Part shown: piece by piece, positions 17,931-25,258 of the stretch
Layout of the letters: every line of letters starts with the position of its first letter
Position numbering within the stretch: position 1 is the stretch's first letter
Assembly (NCBI RefSeq): GCF_003946645.1
Contig: NZ_RHOU01000005.1
Location: 1-64,000, forward strand
Direction of reading: 5' to 3'
DNA length: 64,000 nt
From: Lapidilactobacillus wuchangensis
Lineage (GTDB): Bacteria > Bacillota > Bacilli > Lactobacillales > Lactobacillaceae
Notes under the pieces: model-generated
Database searches by the model: none
Told to the model about the DNA's origin: nothing
The model's input: only the letters and a program-made list of their open reading frames with translations
Translations under genes and position numbers: made by a program

Positions 17931-18243
17931 TTTCTATTCGAACAACGTTATTGCTTGAATAGATTGTTTTCGGATCATCATGAGTAAAGAAAAAGAAGTA
18001 ATTTGCTAAGATTTCCGTAAACGCGGGGATAAGTCCTTCTTCCGCATGACGCCAAAGTTCAAACGGTCCGTTATAGCCGGTTGTTTTGGGAAAATTATAA
18101 AGGTATGCAGTTGCTTCTTGCTCAGTCATATCAACTGGTACCTTGTCATTTTTTCTGGGCCTAATACCAAACAACAATTCATTTTCATGTAACTCGATTT
18201 TTGATCCATCACTAAAGAATACTAATGTTTGCAATTTATTCAC
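17923..18243 (-). CDS. Lysogeny-strand protein of unknown function (cassette 1)
   Basis: 106 aa, soluble, N-terminal beta-rich (LVFFSDGSKIELHENELLFG), with a helix EGLIPAFTEILANYFFFF late. RBS AAGGAGGTG. Transcribed against the lytic operon from the promoter at about 18258-18285 that recurs in other cassettes, so probably expressed in the lysogen. Such genes often confer superinfection resistance, but no function can be read here. Confidence 0.7.
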   Translation of the reverse strand: MNKLQTLVFFSDGSKIELHENELLFGIRPRKNDKVPVDMTEQEATAYLYNFPKTTGYNGPFELWRHAEEGLIPAFTEILANYFFFFTHDDPKTIYSSNNVVRIETK

Positions 18244-18257
18244 CTCCTTTTGGCTTG

Positions 18258-18285
18258 ATTATCTCACTTGGAGGTTGAAAACAAA
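18258..18285 (-). promoter_or_regulatory. Repeated lysogeny-strand promoter, copy 1
   Basis: Minus strand: TTTGTT-like -35, then CCAAGTGAGATAAT with an extended -10. Nearly identical to 19521-19549 and similar to 18783-18808 and 48347-48374. Confidence 0.55.
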
Positions 18286-18309
18286 ATAGTGGAAAGGTGG
18301 TGAATAGGG

Positions 18310-18423
18310 ATGAATAAAGAACGAATAATACATTCAATTATTATTTCAATTTTTTGCGGAGTAGTAGGAGGAATAATTGGAGCCGCCGTCATACTTGTAC
18401 CTTATTATTTTAGCTTCAAGTAG
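18310..18423 (+). CDS. 37-aa single-pass membrane peptide
   Basis: Short basic N-terminus MNKERIIHS, then IIISIFCGVVGGIIGAAVIL with a glycine-zipper pattern. RBS AAAGGTGGTGAATAGGG precedes the ATG, supporting translation. The stop overlaps the 3' end of the convergent gene 18405-18758 by 19 bases. Size and hydrophobicity resemble small membrane toxins or holin-like peptides; function unknown. Confidence 0.6.
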   Translation: MNKERIIHSIIISIFCGVVGGIIGAAVILVPYYFSFK

Positions 18424-18758
18424 GCGGCTAACCAGCCAAGAGCAAATCCAACTATGGTTCCTATAATTCCAGAAATAACGGATGAGCTTAACGGAAACCA
18501 AAAATTATTTTTCTTGTCGATTTGCTTGGATTTTTGCTCTAGTTCTAATTCATTCTCACCATCGGCAGTTAAAAATATTCTTTTGATAGTTGTTCCATAT
18601 TGACCGTTGGATGTTTCAATTTCTGTTTCTAGGTCAATTAATTTTAGGTCATAAAGCTTTCGTAATTGTTCATTGTTATTGAAATAATCATTGTTGATTG
18701 GGATGTTATGTTCTTTAACATCATTTAGTAGTTTTAGTTGAGTATCGGATAAGTTCAT
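18405..18758 (-). CDS. Lysogeny-strand membrane-anchored protein (cassette 2)
   Basis: 117 aa. Residues 1-75 are soluble and begin MNLSDTQLKLLNDVKEHN, which matches the N-terminus of the gene at 19031 (LS.TQ..L...V..HN). One C-terminal transmembrane helix SGIIGTIVGFALGWLAAYL with GxxxG spacing. RBS AAAGGGGCG. Converges with the 37-aa membrane peptide gene. Confidence 0.7.
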   Translation of the reverse strand: MNLSDTQLKLLNDVKEHNIPINNDYFNNNEQLRKLYDLKLIDLETEIETSNGQYGTTIKRIFLTADGENELELEQKSKQIDKKNNFWFPLSSSVISGIIGTIVGFALGWLAAYLKLK

Positions 18759-18782
18759 TGTGATCGCCCCTTTAATATAAGT

Positions 18783-18808
18783 ATCTCACTTATAGATTGA
18801 GAGCGAAA
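18783..18808 (-). promoter_or_regulatory. Repeated lysogeny-strand promoter, copy 2
   Basis: AAGTGAGATACT on the minus strand, a diverged copy of the cassette promoter. Confidence 0.4.
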
Positions 18809-18831
18809 TACCAGAAAGGTGGTGAATAGGG

Positions 18832-19089
18832 ATGAGCGATAAAAGGATGAGTATGTTTCTTAAAGATTATGTTATGGAACCAGTTGCAAATAAATCAATT
18901 GATGATGAGTTTAATTTTCCAGTCTCAGAACTAGGAATGGAAATTGTTGAATTGATTAATAAAAAAAAGCCCACATATGTAGCAGCATATGCAAGCTTGC
19001 AATGGGCCTATGATTGTTTGAAATATCAGTCTAATTTTGTACAAGTCCCAGATACTCGTATTCTTCCTTCACAAAATGAGGAAGAATAA
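18832..19089 (+). CDS. Hypothetical early phage protein
   Basis: 85 aa, acidic, helical (LGMEIVELINKKKPTYVAAY). RBS AAAGGTGGTGAATAGGG identical to that of the 18310 ORF. Overlaps the end of the opposing gene by 59 bases. Not recognised. Confidence 0.65.
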   Translation: MSDKRMSMFLKDYVMEPVANKSIDDEFNFPVSELGMEIVELINKKKPTYVAAYASLQWAYDCLKYQSNFVQVPDTRILPSQNEEE

Positions 19090-19498
19090 AAGTTTTTCTC
19101 CCATTAAATAGAGAAAAAGCCAGATGAGTTGGCTTGTATGATTCATATTCCGAAATTGGTAATGGGTCGTTTCCATAGGCAACATTATTGTTTATGAAAT
19201 TAACTCGAATAAATTCACTAAGAGCTTCTGCAGGGCTAAGATTAGTCCCTAACTCAAATTTATCATGTAATTCTTCGATTGTACTATAAAAAAGAATTGG
19301 TAAAGTTCCAAAAGTTTTAATTGAACCTACGTGATCTTTATTCGAGGCACTAAAGAAACTCAGCGTATTATCCGAATTTTCTCTAAAAAAATTAACGGTG
19401 AATTCGTTCTTACCATCAGAATACCATGGTGTTGCATCAATTTCGTTATGCTTAATTACAAATTCAATTAATTGCATTTGGGTAATGGATAGTTTCAT
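19031..19498 (-). CDS. Lysogeny-strand protein of unknown function (cassette 3)
   Basis: 155 aa, soluble. N-terminus MKLSITQMQLIEFVIKHNEI resembles that of the cassette 2 protein. The rest is mixed alpha/beta without a recognised motif. ATG 19498 follows AAGGAGGTGATAAAA. Driven by cassette promoter copy 3 immediately upstream. Confidence 0.7.
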   Translation of the reverse strand: MKLSITQMQLIEFVIKHNEIDATPWYSDGKNEFTVNFFRENSDNTLSFFSASNKDHVGSIKTFGTLPILFYSTIEELHDKFELGTNLSPAEALSEFIRVNFINNNVAYGNDPLPISEYESYKPTHLAFSLFNGRKTFILPHFVKEEYEYLGLVQN

Positions 19499-19520
19499 TT
19501 TTATCACCTCCTTCAAAGCG

Positions 19521-19549
19521 ATTATCTCACTTGGTGGTAAAAAACAAAA
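19521..19549 (-). promoter_or_regulatory. Repeated lysogeny-strand promoter, copy 3
   Basis: Minus-strand TTTTGTTTT, then ACCACCAAGTGAGATAAT; nearly the same as copy 1. Confidence 0.55.
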
Positions 19550-19561
19550 TAGTTGAAAGAA

Positions 19562-19792
19562 ATGAGAAACATGACTGAAGAAGCATTAAAAGAAATACGG
19601 TTAATTTTCCGTGATGAATTACTTCATGCGAATGCTCGCTGGCTTGATACCAAAGCAGCTATCGCATATGTGAATGGTGTTCGAGCCTTACAGCACTTAC
19701 GTGAATCAGGATTATCTCATTCAAGAGTTGGCGGCAAGCTTCTATATGACCGTCAAGAAATAGATCGATTACTCGAAAAAATGAAAAAATAA
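19562..19792 (+). CDS. Excisionase-like winged-helix protein
   Basis: About 76 aa. RWLDTKAAIAYVNG...SHSRVGGKLLYDRQEIDRLL is a MerR-like helix-turn-helix of the HTH_17/excisionase type. It may direct excision with the integrase or regulate transcription. Starts at 19553, 19562 and 19571 are all possible, with weak ribosome sites. Confidence 0.7.
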   Translation: MRNMTEEALKEIRLIFRDELLHANARWLDTKAAIAYVNGVRALQHLRESGLSHSRVGGKLLYDRQEIDRLLEKMKK

Positions 19793-19843
19793 AAAATGCT
19801 TGCACGCGTTGAAATTAGAGTAATCAGAATACGAGGAATGAAA

Positions 19844-19954
19844 ATGTTAGTTCTTGATACAGTATCCGTATTATTTACAGCAATAATTGCAATCCCAGTC
19901 GGTTACATAATTGCAAAGATTGATTGGCACCATTTAAAAAAATATTTTGGTTAG
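19844..19954 (+). CDS. 36-aa membrane peptide
   Basis: MLVLDTVSVLFTAIIAIPVG then YIIAKIDWHHLKKYFG: one transmembrane segment with a basic C-terminal tail. GAGGAATGAAA lies upstream. Unknown function. Confidence 0.5.
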   Translation: MLVLDTVSVLFTAIIAIPVGYIIAKIDWHHLKKYFG

Positions 19955-19961
19955 GTGAATT

Positions 19962-20141
19962 ATGAAGCACTTGGATTTAGCAACATTAGAAACAGTCATG
20001 GCATCAATTGATAACTTAGCAAAAACTCAGCGAATTAAAACGGACAGTGGTGCCTTAAAAGGCGTCTTAGCTGCTTGGGATGAAGTTGAAGGATTAGCTA
20101 ATGAAGAAAAAGAATTGAGACGTCAAGAATACGCTAGATAA
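19962..20141 (+). CDS. Hypothetical 59-aa phage protein
   Basis: Helical, acidic C-terminus (WDEVEGLANEEKELRRQEY). Starts eight bases after the preceding stop, weak TAGGTGA ribosome site. Not recognised. Confidence 0.55.
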   Translation: MKHLDLATLETVMASIDNLAKTQRIKTDSGALKGVLAAWDEVEGLANEEKELRRQEYAR

Positions 20142-20158
20142 GTAAGGAGGAACTATTT

Positions 20159-20407
20159 ATGAAGGCACAACAAAAATTATCATTATCAATTAATGGCGAG
20201 TATGTCAGTTTGATCTTGCCCGAATTACAAATGGCACTTTGGAATAAATTTCAATTACGAGTCAAGTTTGAAAATGGCAATTTTCCTAGTGATCCAGTTC
20301 AAAAGATTCAGCTCTTATTTATGGGCACAAGCGATCTTGCTAAAAAGGTCAAAGAATTCATTGAAACTGATTACGAATTGTATCACGAAGAAACTAATGA
20401 AAAGTAA
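20159..20407 (+). CDS. Hypothetical phage protein
   Basis: 82 aa, predicted alpha/beta (LSLSINGEYVSLILPELQ). Good RBS AAGGAGGAAC. Last gene before a gene-free stretch with hairpins and the Rep gene. Confidence 0.65.
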   Translation: MKAQQKLSLSINGEYVSLILPELQMALWNKFQLRVKFENGNFPSDPVQKIQLLFMGTSDLAKKVKEFIETDYELYHEETNEK

Positions 20408-20420
20408 AAAAATGACAAAA

Positions 20421-20443
20421 AAATAGCCGTTGCCAAGGCAACG
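20421..20443 (-). terminator. Antisense-oriented terminator ahead of rep
   Basis: CGTTGCC AA GGCAACG hairpin preceded on the plus strand by a run of seven A, so it reads as a rho-independent terminator on the minus strand. No minus-strand gene lies to its right nearby. Confidence 0.6.
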
Positions 20444-20502
20444 ACCATCCATAACTCTTCCAAGATTCAGTATACACCTGTTGTGGATTTGGTCAATAGA
20501 AA

Positions 20503-20526
20503 GCTTGTTCTGCAAGCTTTTTCTTT
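20503..20526 (+). terminator. Terminator or hairpin before rep
   Basis: AAAGCTTG TTCTG CAAGCTTT followed by T. It would attenuate transcription into rep. Confidence 0.6.
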
Positions 20527-20601
20527 CGCCCCGGTAACGACTGATGCGAGCTTGTATTGGGTATTAACGTTAGCACGAAACTAAGGCAAGGAATTGAAAT
20601 C

Positions 20602-21399
20602 ATGTTATTTTACAGGGAAAAGAAGATTGATACTGGATCGTATAGAGAAGTGGATATCATACCGAGGACTTCAGCAGCAGAAGAAGTAGCCAAGCGTGGA
20701 ACTCGTTCGAAGAAGAAAAAGGTTAGTCGTCCACAACAGCAATCTTTGAATGAGAAGAACTCTAAAAGATATTTGCTTGAGTTAGCTAATGGCAATTTTG
20801 GTGAAGGTGATTTGCATGTGACTTGCACTTATTCAGATGAATTTTTACCGAAGACTGTCAAAGATGCTGAACGTGAGATAAACAACTATTTACGTAGAAT
20901 TTCCTACCGAAGAAAAAAGCTTGGTTTAGATCCATTGAAATATATTTTAGTAACTGAGTATAAGTTAAGCGATGAAGGTTTCACCAAACGAATTCATCAT
21001 CACATCATTATGTCTGCTGGATTGAATCGGGATGAGGTTGAGTCGATTTGGTCAAAGCGTGGCCAAATGCTTGGTTTTGTAAATGCTGATCGAATTCAAA
21101 CTGGTAAGGATGGTTTGGAAGCATTAACACGTTATCTAACAAAAGACCCACAAGGTAGAAAACGTTGGACTTCATCCAGAAATCTTGTTCGACCTGTTGA
21201 GCGAACAAATGATTACAAGTACCGAATTTCCAAAATTGAGAGTTTGGCCAAACAGGTAGATAAATCATGGCAGTATTTTGACGAAAAATATCCTAAGTAT
21301 GAAATTACCAAGATTGAGTCAGTCTTTTACGAGGACACTGGCTGGCACATTTATTTGCGCATGTGGAAAAAAGAAAAACCGCGAGGAGATATTAATTAA
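20602..21399 (+). CDS. HUH-type rolling-circle replication initiator
   Basis: About 265 aa. The metal-binding HUH-type motif is RIHHHIIMS (near residue 131), and ALTRYLTKDP (Tyr near 178) supplies the likely nicking tyrosine. These proteins nick the origin and stay bound to the 5' end. The gene occupies the replication position; no DnaD, DnaC or helicase gene follows, only SSB. ATG 20602 has AAGGAATTGAAATC upstream; an upstream start at 20557 is less likely. Confidence 0.8.
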   Translation: MLFYREKKIDTGSYREVDIIPRTSAAEEVAKRGTRSKKKKVSRPQQQSLNEKNSKRYLLELANGNFGEGDLHVTCTYSDEFLPKTVKDAEREINNYLRRISYRRKKLGLDPLKYILVTEYKLSDEGFTKRIHHHIIMSAGLNRDEVESIWSKRGQMLGFVNADRIQTGKDGLEALTRYLTKDPQGRKRWTSSRNLVRPVERTNDYKYRISKIESLAKQVDKSWQYFDEKYPKYEITKIESVFYEDTGWHIYLRMWKKEKPRGDIN

Positions 21400-21626
21400 T
21401 GAAAATGGAAGATAAAGATAAGTTGGCTTATTTGAATGAAGACCAAAAAGTCTATTTGCGGCTAGTTAGAAAGTCATTACCAATGCATGATTTTGATATG
21501 CAGCGGACTTTGGTTTATTTGGCCAAACATGGGGATGTTATCAAACCGTTTGAGCGTGAGGCAACTAATAATTTATCAGGGTTTCAAAAGAATCAAGTTT
21601 TATGTGAGTTACTTTTGCCATATTAG
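21399..21626 (+). CDS. Hypothetical phage protein
   Basis: 75 aa, helical. Starts at an ATG that overlaps the rep stop (TAATG), suggesting coupling. Not recognised. Confidence 0.65.
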   Translation: MKMEDKDKLAYLNEDQKVYLRLVRKSLPMHDFDMQRTLVYLAKHGDVIKPFEREATNNLSGFQKNQVLCELLLPY

Positions 21627-21637
21627 GGGATGAGGAA

Positions 21638-22177
21638 TTGATCAACAGTGTTGTTTTAATTGGACGACTGACTAAAGATATTGAACTGAAATATACGGTC
21701 AGTGGCATTGCAGTGGCGACTTTTATACTGGCCGTCAATCGTCAATTTACGAATGCCCAAGGTGAGCGTGAAGCTGACTTTATTCAGTGTGTTCTTTGGC
21801 GTAAGGCGGCGGAGAACTTTGCCAAATTTACACACAAGGGATCATTAGTAGGCATTAATGGCCGGTTTCAGACTAGAAATTATGAGAATAATCAGGGCAA
21901 TCGTATTTATGTATCTGAAGTGATGGTTGAAAACTTCAGTTTATTAGAACCCAAAAATAGTAGTGCTAATAATCAACTAGCAAATCAGCAAAATAATGTG
22001 GCCAATTCGACCGATTCTACAAGTAATCAATTCAGAAATCCTTATCGGGATGAATCTGAGCAGGCCAATAAATCAGCCTCAAAAAGTGATACTGGAAATC
22101 TTTTTGAAAAGCAAGACGATCCATGGGCCGCTGGTTCTGAACCGATTGATATTTCTGATGATGATTTACCATTTTAG
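21638..22177 (+). CDS. ssb: Single-stranded DNA-binding protein
   Basis: 179 aa. N-terminal OB fold (INSVVLIGRLTKDIELKYT, VLWRKAAENFAKFTHKGSLV), a Gln/Asn/Ser-rich linker, and the conserved acidic tip DDDLPF that recruits partner proteins. TTG start after AGGGGATGAGGAA. It fits ssDNA intermediates from rolling-circle replication. Confidence 0.95.
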   Translation: MINSVVLIGRLTKDIELKYTVSGIAVATFILAVNRQFTNAQGEREADFIQCVLWRKAAENFAKFTHKGSLVGINGRFQTRNYENNQGNRIYVSEVMVENFSLLEPKNSSANNQLANQQNNVANSTDSTSNQFRNPYRDESEQANKSASKSDTGNLFEKQDDPWAAGSEPIDISDDDLPF

Positions 22178-22192
22178 GGAGGTAGTAGACAA

Positions 22193-22483
22193 ATGACATT
22201 ACATGATAGTTGGAAAGGTGGTTTCACCTTAAATTTTAGTGGCGATTCAATGTTTGATGAGGAGTGGCTACTAGATGAGCGCAATAAAGAACCAGATGAA
22301 TTACATTTTATGGGCTATGATGCCAATTTATATCCGTTACCGAATCTTTCTAAAATTCCATCACAGCATCGGCAAGAAGTAATTAATCAAGCATTATCTC
22401 GATTTAGAAAAGTGAATGCAGATGTTTGGTTAGACGATTGTCAAATCAAGAATAGGGTCAAGGAAAGTGCGATTGATGATTAA
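22193..22483 (+). CDS. Hypothetical phage protein
   Basis: 96 aa, acidic, aromatic-rich (FMGYDANLYPLPNLSK). RBS GGGAGGTAG. Not recognised. Confidence 0.65.
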   Translation: MTLHDSWKGGFTLNFSGDSMFDEEWLLDERNKEPDELHFMGYDANLYPLPNLSKIPSQHRQEVINQALSRFRKVNADVWLDDCQIKNRVKESAIDD

Positions 22484-22859
22484 GACGGATAGAGTACCAG
22501 ATATTACAGCCTCGCCCTATGAAGATGAAAATCTCTTTACCTATCAGGAAAAGCAATGTGATCGTTTTTGGTGGCAGATTTTAAGTAAAGAAATTCATTT
22601 TGCTGTTTATTATAAAATTAAAAATAAAGGGTCAATGATTCTGAAATATCGCTATACAAAGAGTCCGAGATATCATATGCTATTTCAGCTAACAAGCTAT
22701 GACACCAATGAACTACCAATCAGTCATTTTGACATTACCAGAAGTATTCTTGATGGCAATCTTTTACACGAGTCTGAAGAGATTATGATGAGAATGCCTT
22801 ATAGCGATAATTTCTTAACTTATTATGTAAAACTCTATTTACCGGAGGAAAATAAATGA
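22476..22859 (+). CDS. Hypothetical phage protein
   Basis: About 127 aa. ATG 22476 with AAGGAAAG upstream overlaps the previous gene by eight bases. No recognised domain. Confidence 0.65.
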   Translation: MIKTDRVPDITASPYEDENLFTYQEKQCDRFWWQILSKEIHFAVYYKIKNKGSMILKYRYTKSPRYHMLFQLTSYDTNELPISHFDITRSILDGNLLHESEEIMMRMPYSDNFLTYYVKLYLPEENK

Positions 22860-23167
22860 CAAAAATTGCTTGGCATTGTGCGACACAGAAAGACTTGACC
22901 GATTTGACAAAAAAATTAACTCAAAGGGACTTCATTATGTTTGGTGGTGTTCTACCTACTACATTAGTGATGGATAGAGAGTTCAAACTAGGAAAACGGA
23001 CAATGAAGCTTCATACCGATATGGTAATCAATAATACTATGGGACTTGAGAATATTCTTTCCACAAGTCGCATGGATGAATGGGTGAAACATAAAGGTGA
23101 TCCAGATTACGATTGCTATACAGTTGTCGAATTTGTGGCTGGAGATAATCCGGAAACATCACATTAA
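22856..23167 (+). CDS. Hypothetical phage protein
   Basis: 103 aa, ATGA overlap with the preceding gene. Contains FIMFGGVLPTTLVMDREFKL. Not recognised. Confidence 0.65.
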   Translation: MTKIAWHCATQKDLTDLTKKLTQRDFIMFGGVLPTTLVMDREFKLGKRTMKLHTDMVINNTMGLENILSTSRMDEWVKHKGDPDYDCYTVVEFVAGDNPETSH

Positions 23168-23199
23168 GGTCATATAGTTATTGTTTAAGTAAATAACAT

Positions 23200-23223
23200 A
23201 AAAAAGCCCGCACTAGGCGGACT
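23200..23223 (-). terminator. A-tract hairpin before late regulator
   Basis: AAAAAAGCCCGC ACTAG GCGGACT: with the A-run on the left it functions as a terminator on the minus strand. Same design as 20421, 51295 and 56245. Confidence 0.5.
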
Positions 23224-23267
23224 ACTCAACAACTTATCAAAACTTATTATATCATGGGAGTGGTCTC

Positions 23268-23675
23268 TTGGAGCGAGTAATATTTAATCATATCGTAAGT
23301 ATTTTACGTGACTATCCTTATATTGATAGTTATGTGAAAGACCGCGAGGATGAACTAATGCATCCTTGGAAGGAATCAGATAGGAATGTTGGCGGCGGGC
23401 GTTCTAATATTCCTGGTAAGCCAGTTGAAGCAATGGCAATTACGATTGCAGATGATCGCCGCTTATCGAACTTAGAAAGAAATAAAAAGATTGTAACAAG
23501 ATGTTTGGAAAGTTCCGATAGTTCGACCCAAACAATCATTCATGAGTTGTATATTAAGCAGCACCCAACACTAACAATTCAAGGTGTGGCCAACAAAGTG
23601 AGCCTCTCATTATCGGCAGTAAAAAAACGGCGTGAGCATTTCTTTGAAGATGTTAGGCAACAATTAGGCTGGTAA
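23268..23675 (+). CDS. RinA/ArpU-type late transcription regulator
   Basis: 135 aa, TTG start after GGGAGTGG. C-terminal HTH TIQGVANKVSLSLSAVKKRR. By size, HTH and position just before HNH/terminase it matches the RinA/ArpU-type activators of late genes. Confidence 0.75.
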   Translation: MERVIFNHIVSILRDYPYIDSYVKDREDELMHPWKESDRNVGGGRSNIPGKPVEAMAITIADDRRLSNLERNKKIVTRCLESSDSSTQTIIHELYIKQHPTLTIQGVANKVSLSLSAVKKRREHFFEDVRQQLGW

Positions 23676-23701
23676 GTAGAAGTGTCCAAATTGTATCCTA
23701 A

Positions 23702-23799
23702 TTGGCTATAGTAAGGGACTATTATTGTATTGTTGATAGTTGAGACGTGAGTTGGTGTTTACAAACATCTTGGTTCGATTCCAAGACGCGTTTTAGCCA
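23702..23799 (+). other. tRNA-like element (T-arm and CCA end)
   Basis: TCTTGGTTCGATTCCAAGA (23768-23786) is a perfect TpsiC-type arm, and CGTTTTA-G-CCA (ending 23799) pairs completely, with two G-U, to TGAGACG at about 23741-23747. There is no anticodon arm. TGGCTA (23703-23708) can alternatively pair with TAGCCA. Lies at the presumed late promoter. Not a normal tRNA gene. Confidence 0.4.
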
Positions 23800-23871
23800 T
23801 GCGATGACCTCCTTTAAAAAATAAATCTAATTGCCTTAGTTTTAACAGCGAGCGTGGCAAGTGACGGTAAA

Positions 23872-23904
23872 ACTTCATCTCATTATTGGGATGAAGTTTT
23901 TTAT
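23872..23904. terminator. Bidirectional terminator between late region and hicB
   Basis: AAAACTTCATC / GATGAAGTTTT with A and T runs on both sides; it can end hicAB transcription on the minus strand and rightward transcription. Confidence 0.7.
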
Positions 23905-23921
23905 ACATAAAAAAGCTAGGC

Positions 23922-24314
23922 TTAAACACCTAGCTTTTCCTTTAATGCTTCAGTTAAAGTTGCACTGAAATTAATACCTTGCTTATTTCCTAGTTCATTT
24001 AAGTAATTCGGAATGGTCAAGGTTTTCTTTATCACACTGTTATCGTGGCGCCGTTGATAGTCTGATACGTTGACTCTAACAAAGCTGGCTGATTGATTAG
24101 TGTTAACAGCCGGAAGTGAGTCATCATCAGCTGGTAAATCGCTTTCTAGACTAAAAGTGCCGATATAATCTTCTGCCATTTCTAAAGCGTCAGCAACAGA
24201 TTTACCCTCAGTCAAACCATCAAGAGCGGGAATGCTAACAGTATAGGGATAATTTTCATCATTATCTTTGGTTAATATTACGGCGTAAACAACGATCTTA
24301 TCTTTGGTTTTCAT
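23922..24314 (-). CDS. hicB: HicB-type antitoxin
   Basis: 130 aa. N-terminal HicB fold (VYAVILTKDNDENYPYTVSI, PALDGLTEGKSVADALEMAE) and a C-terminal ribbon/HTH-like region (KTLTIPNYLNELGNKQGINF) that binds its own promoter. ATG 24314 after AAAAGGAGTTTTATT. Neutralises HicA. Confidence 0.88.
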   Translation of the reverse strand: MKTKDKIVVYAVILTKDNDENYPYTVSIPALDGLTEGKSVADALEMAEDYIGTFSLESDLPADDDSLPAVNTNQSASFVRVNVSDYQRRHDNSVIKKTLTIPNYLNELGNKQGINFSATLTEALKEKLGV

Positions 24315-24370
24315 AATAAAACTCCTTTTCAAAATAAGTTAGTGCAAAGATTGGATAACAAAGCAAGGGC

Positions 24371-24544
24371 TCATTTGAGCCCGTGCTTTTTGATTAGTGC
24401 TTTGGCAAGTGATTCTTTGATTTCAGGATGTCGGGGAATTTGTTCTTTAAGTTTTCCGTTTGTCCAAATATCATGATTACCACCGTGGTTTAACAAGTAC
24501 CAACCAGCTTTTTTAAACTTCTTTTCCAACTTGAACCTTTGCAT
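24371..24544 (-). CDS. hicA: HicA-type toxin
   Basis: 57 aa mRNA interferase with the dsRBD-like fold. The catalytic His-containing motif is NHGGNHDIWTNG. ATG 24544 after AAAGGAGTTAGAA. Upstream of hicB, the usual hicA-hicB order; both run against the late operon. Confidence 0.9.
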   Translation of the reverse strand: MQRFKLEKKFKKAGWYLLNHGGNHDIWTNGKLKEQIPRHPEIKESLAKALIKKHGLK

Positions 24545-24570
24545 TTCTAACTCCTTTCCCTTACCACACT

Positions 24571-24617
24571 TATTATAATACACGTATTTAATACATATGT
24601 CAACGTATTTAATACGT
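24571..24617 (-). promoter_or_regulatory. hicAB promoter and twin operator
   Basis: Minus-strand TTGACA, 17 bp, TATTAT. Two palindromes 21 bp apart, ACGTATTTAATACAT (24582-24596) and ACGTATTTAATACGT (24603-24617), cover it: likely autoregulatory HicB sites. Confidence 0.7.
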
Positions 24618-24650
24618 ATGATTAAACTTTTTTAGTTAGGAAGTGCTGCC

Positions 24651-25169
24651 TTGCCAAGGGTTCACAGATGTCGGGCAATGGGTTGCCATGTGATGGTTCA
24701 GTGGCCAGCTCATTATTGTCAGCAACATAAATCATTAGAAGTTAAGTTAGAACAACGTGACCGCAGTTTTTATAATCATGTCACGAGAAATAGAACTGTT
24801 AGTAAGCGTGAGCAGTATCAGTTTTATAAAACAAGACTGTGGCGCTCGTTGCGTCTGTCAATTCTTGCTAGGGACTTACACTTATGTCAGTACTGCAAAG
24901 CCATGGGAGTTATCACAGTGGGCAATACTGTGGACCATGTAGTGCCGTTTGAAGTTAAGACTGAATGGAAAGACAAAGAGGACAATTTGCTAACGTGTTG
25001 CCCTGATTGTCATAAATTTAAGACACGTTGGGAACAAAGTTACTATGGCACAGGCCAAGGCAATGCTATCAGGGATGTTGAGCCAGTGACCGACGTAAAA
25101 CGGGTAGCAAGTATTATTTTTGGAATGAAATCAGCTAAAAATGATTTTGATACCCCCCCTCAAAGCTAA
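24651..25169 (+). CDS. HNH endonuclease of the packaging module
   Basis: 172 aa, TTG start after TTAGGAAGTGC. CxxC pairs (CQYCKAMG, CCPDCHKF) frame the HNH core NTVDHVVPFEVKTEWKDKEDN. In HK97-type phages such HNH proteins act with TerL at the cos site. Confidence 0.88.
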   Translation: MPRVHRCRAMGCHVMVQWPAHYCQQHKSLEVKLEQRDRSFYNHVTRNRTVSKREQYQFYKTRLWRSLRLSILARDLHLCQYCKAMGVITVGNTVDHVVPFEVKTEWKDKEDNLLTCCPDCHKFKTRWEQSYYGTGQGNAIRDVEPVTDVKRVASIIFGMKSAKNDFDTPPQS

Positions 25170-25250
25170 TCTAAGGGGAGCCACACCGAGCTGTAGTCTC
25201 GTAAGTTTTGCCAATTTTGAATTTTTTTACCCCGGGGGGTGTTAGAAAAT
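25150..25250. other. Candidate cos region of prophage 1
   Basis: Gene-free stretch between HNH and TerS with C-run TACCCCCCCTC and palindrome ACCCCGGGGGGT. Position, not sequence, suggests cos; unproven. Confidence 0.3.
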
Positions 25251-25258
25251 GAAGGGAG

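Noticed and set aside
23741-23799. A functional tRNA gene
   Set aside because: No anticodon arm and about 59 nt only; kept as a tRNA-like element.
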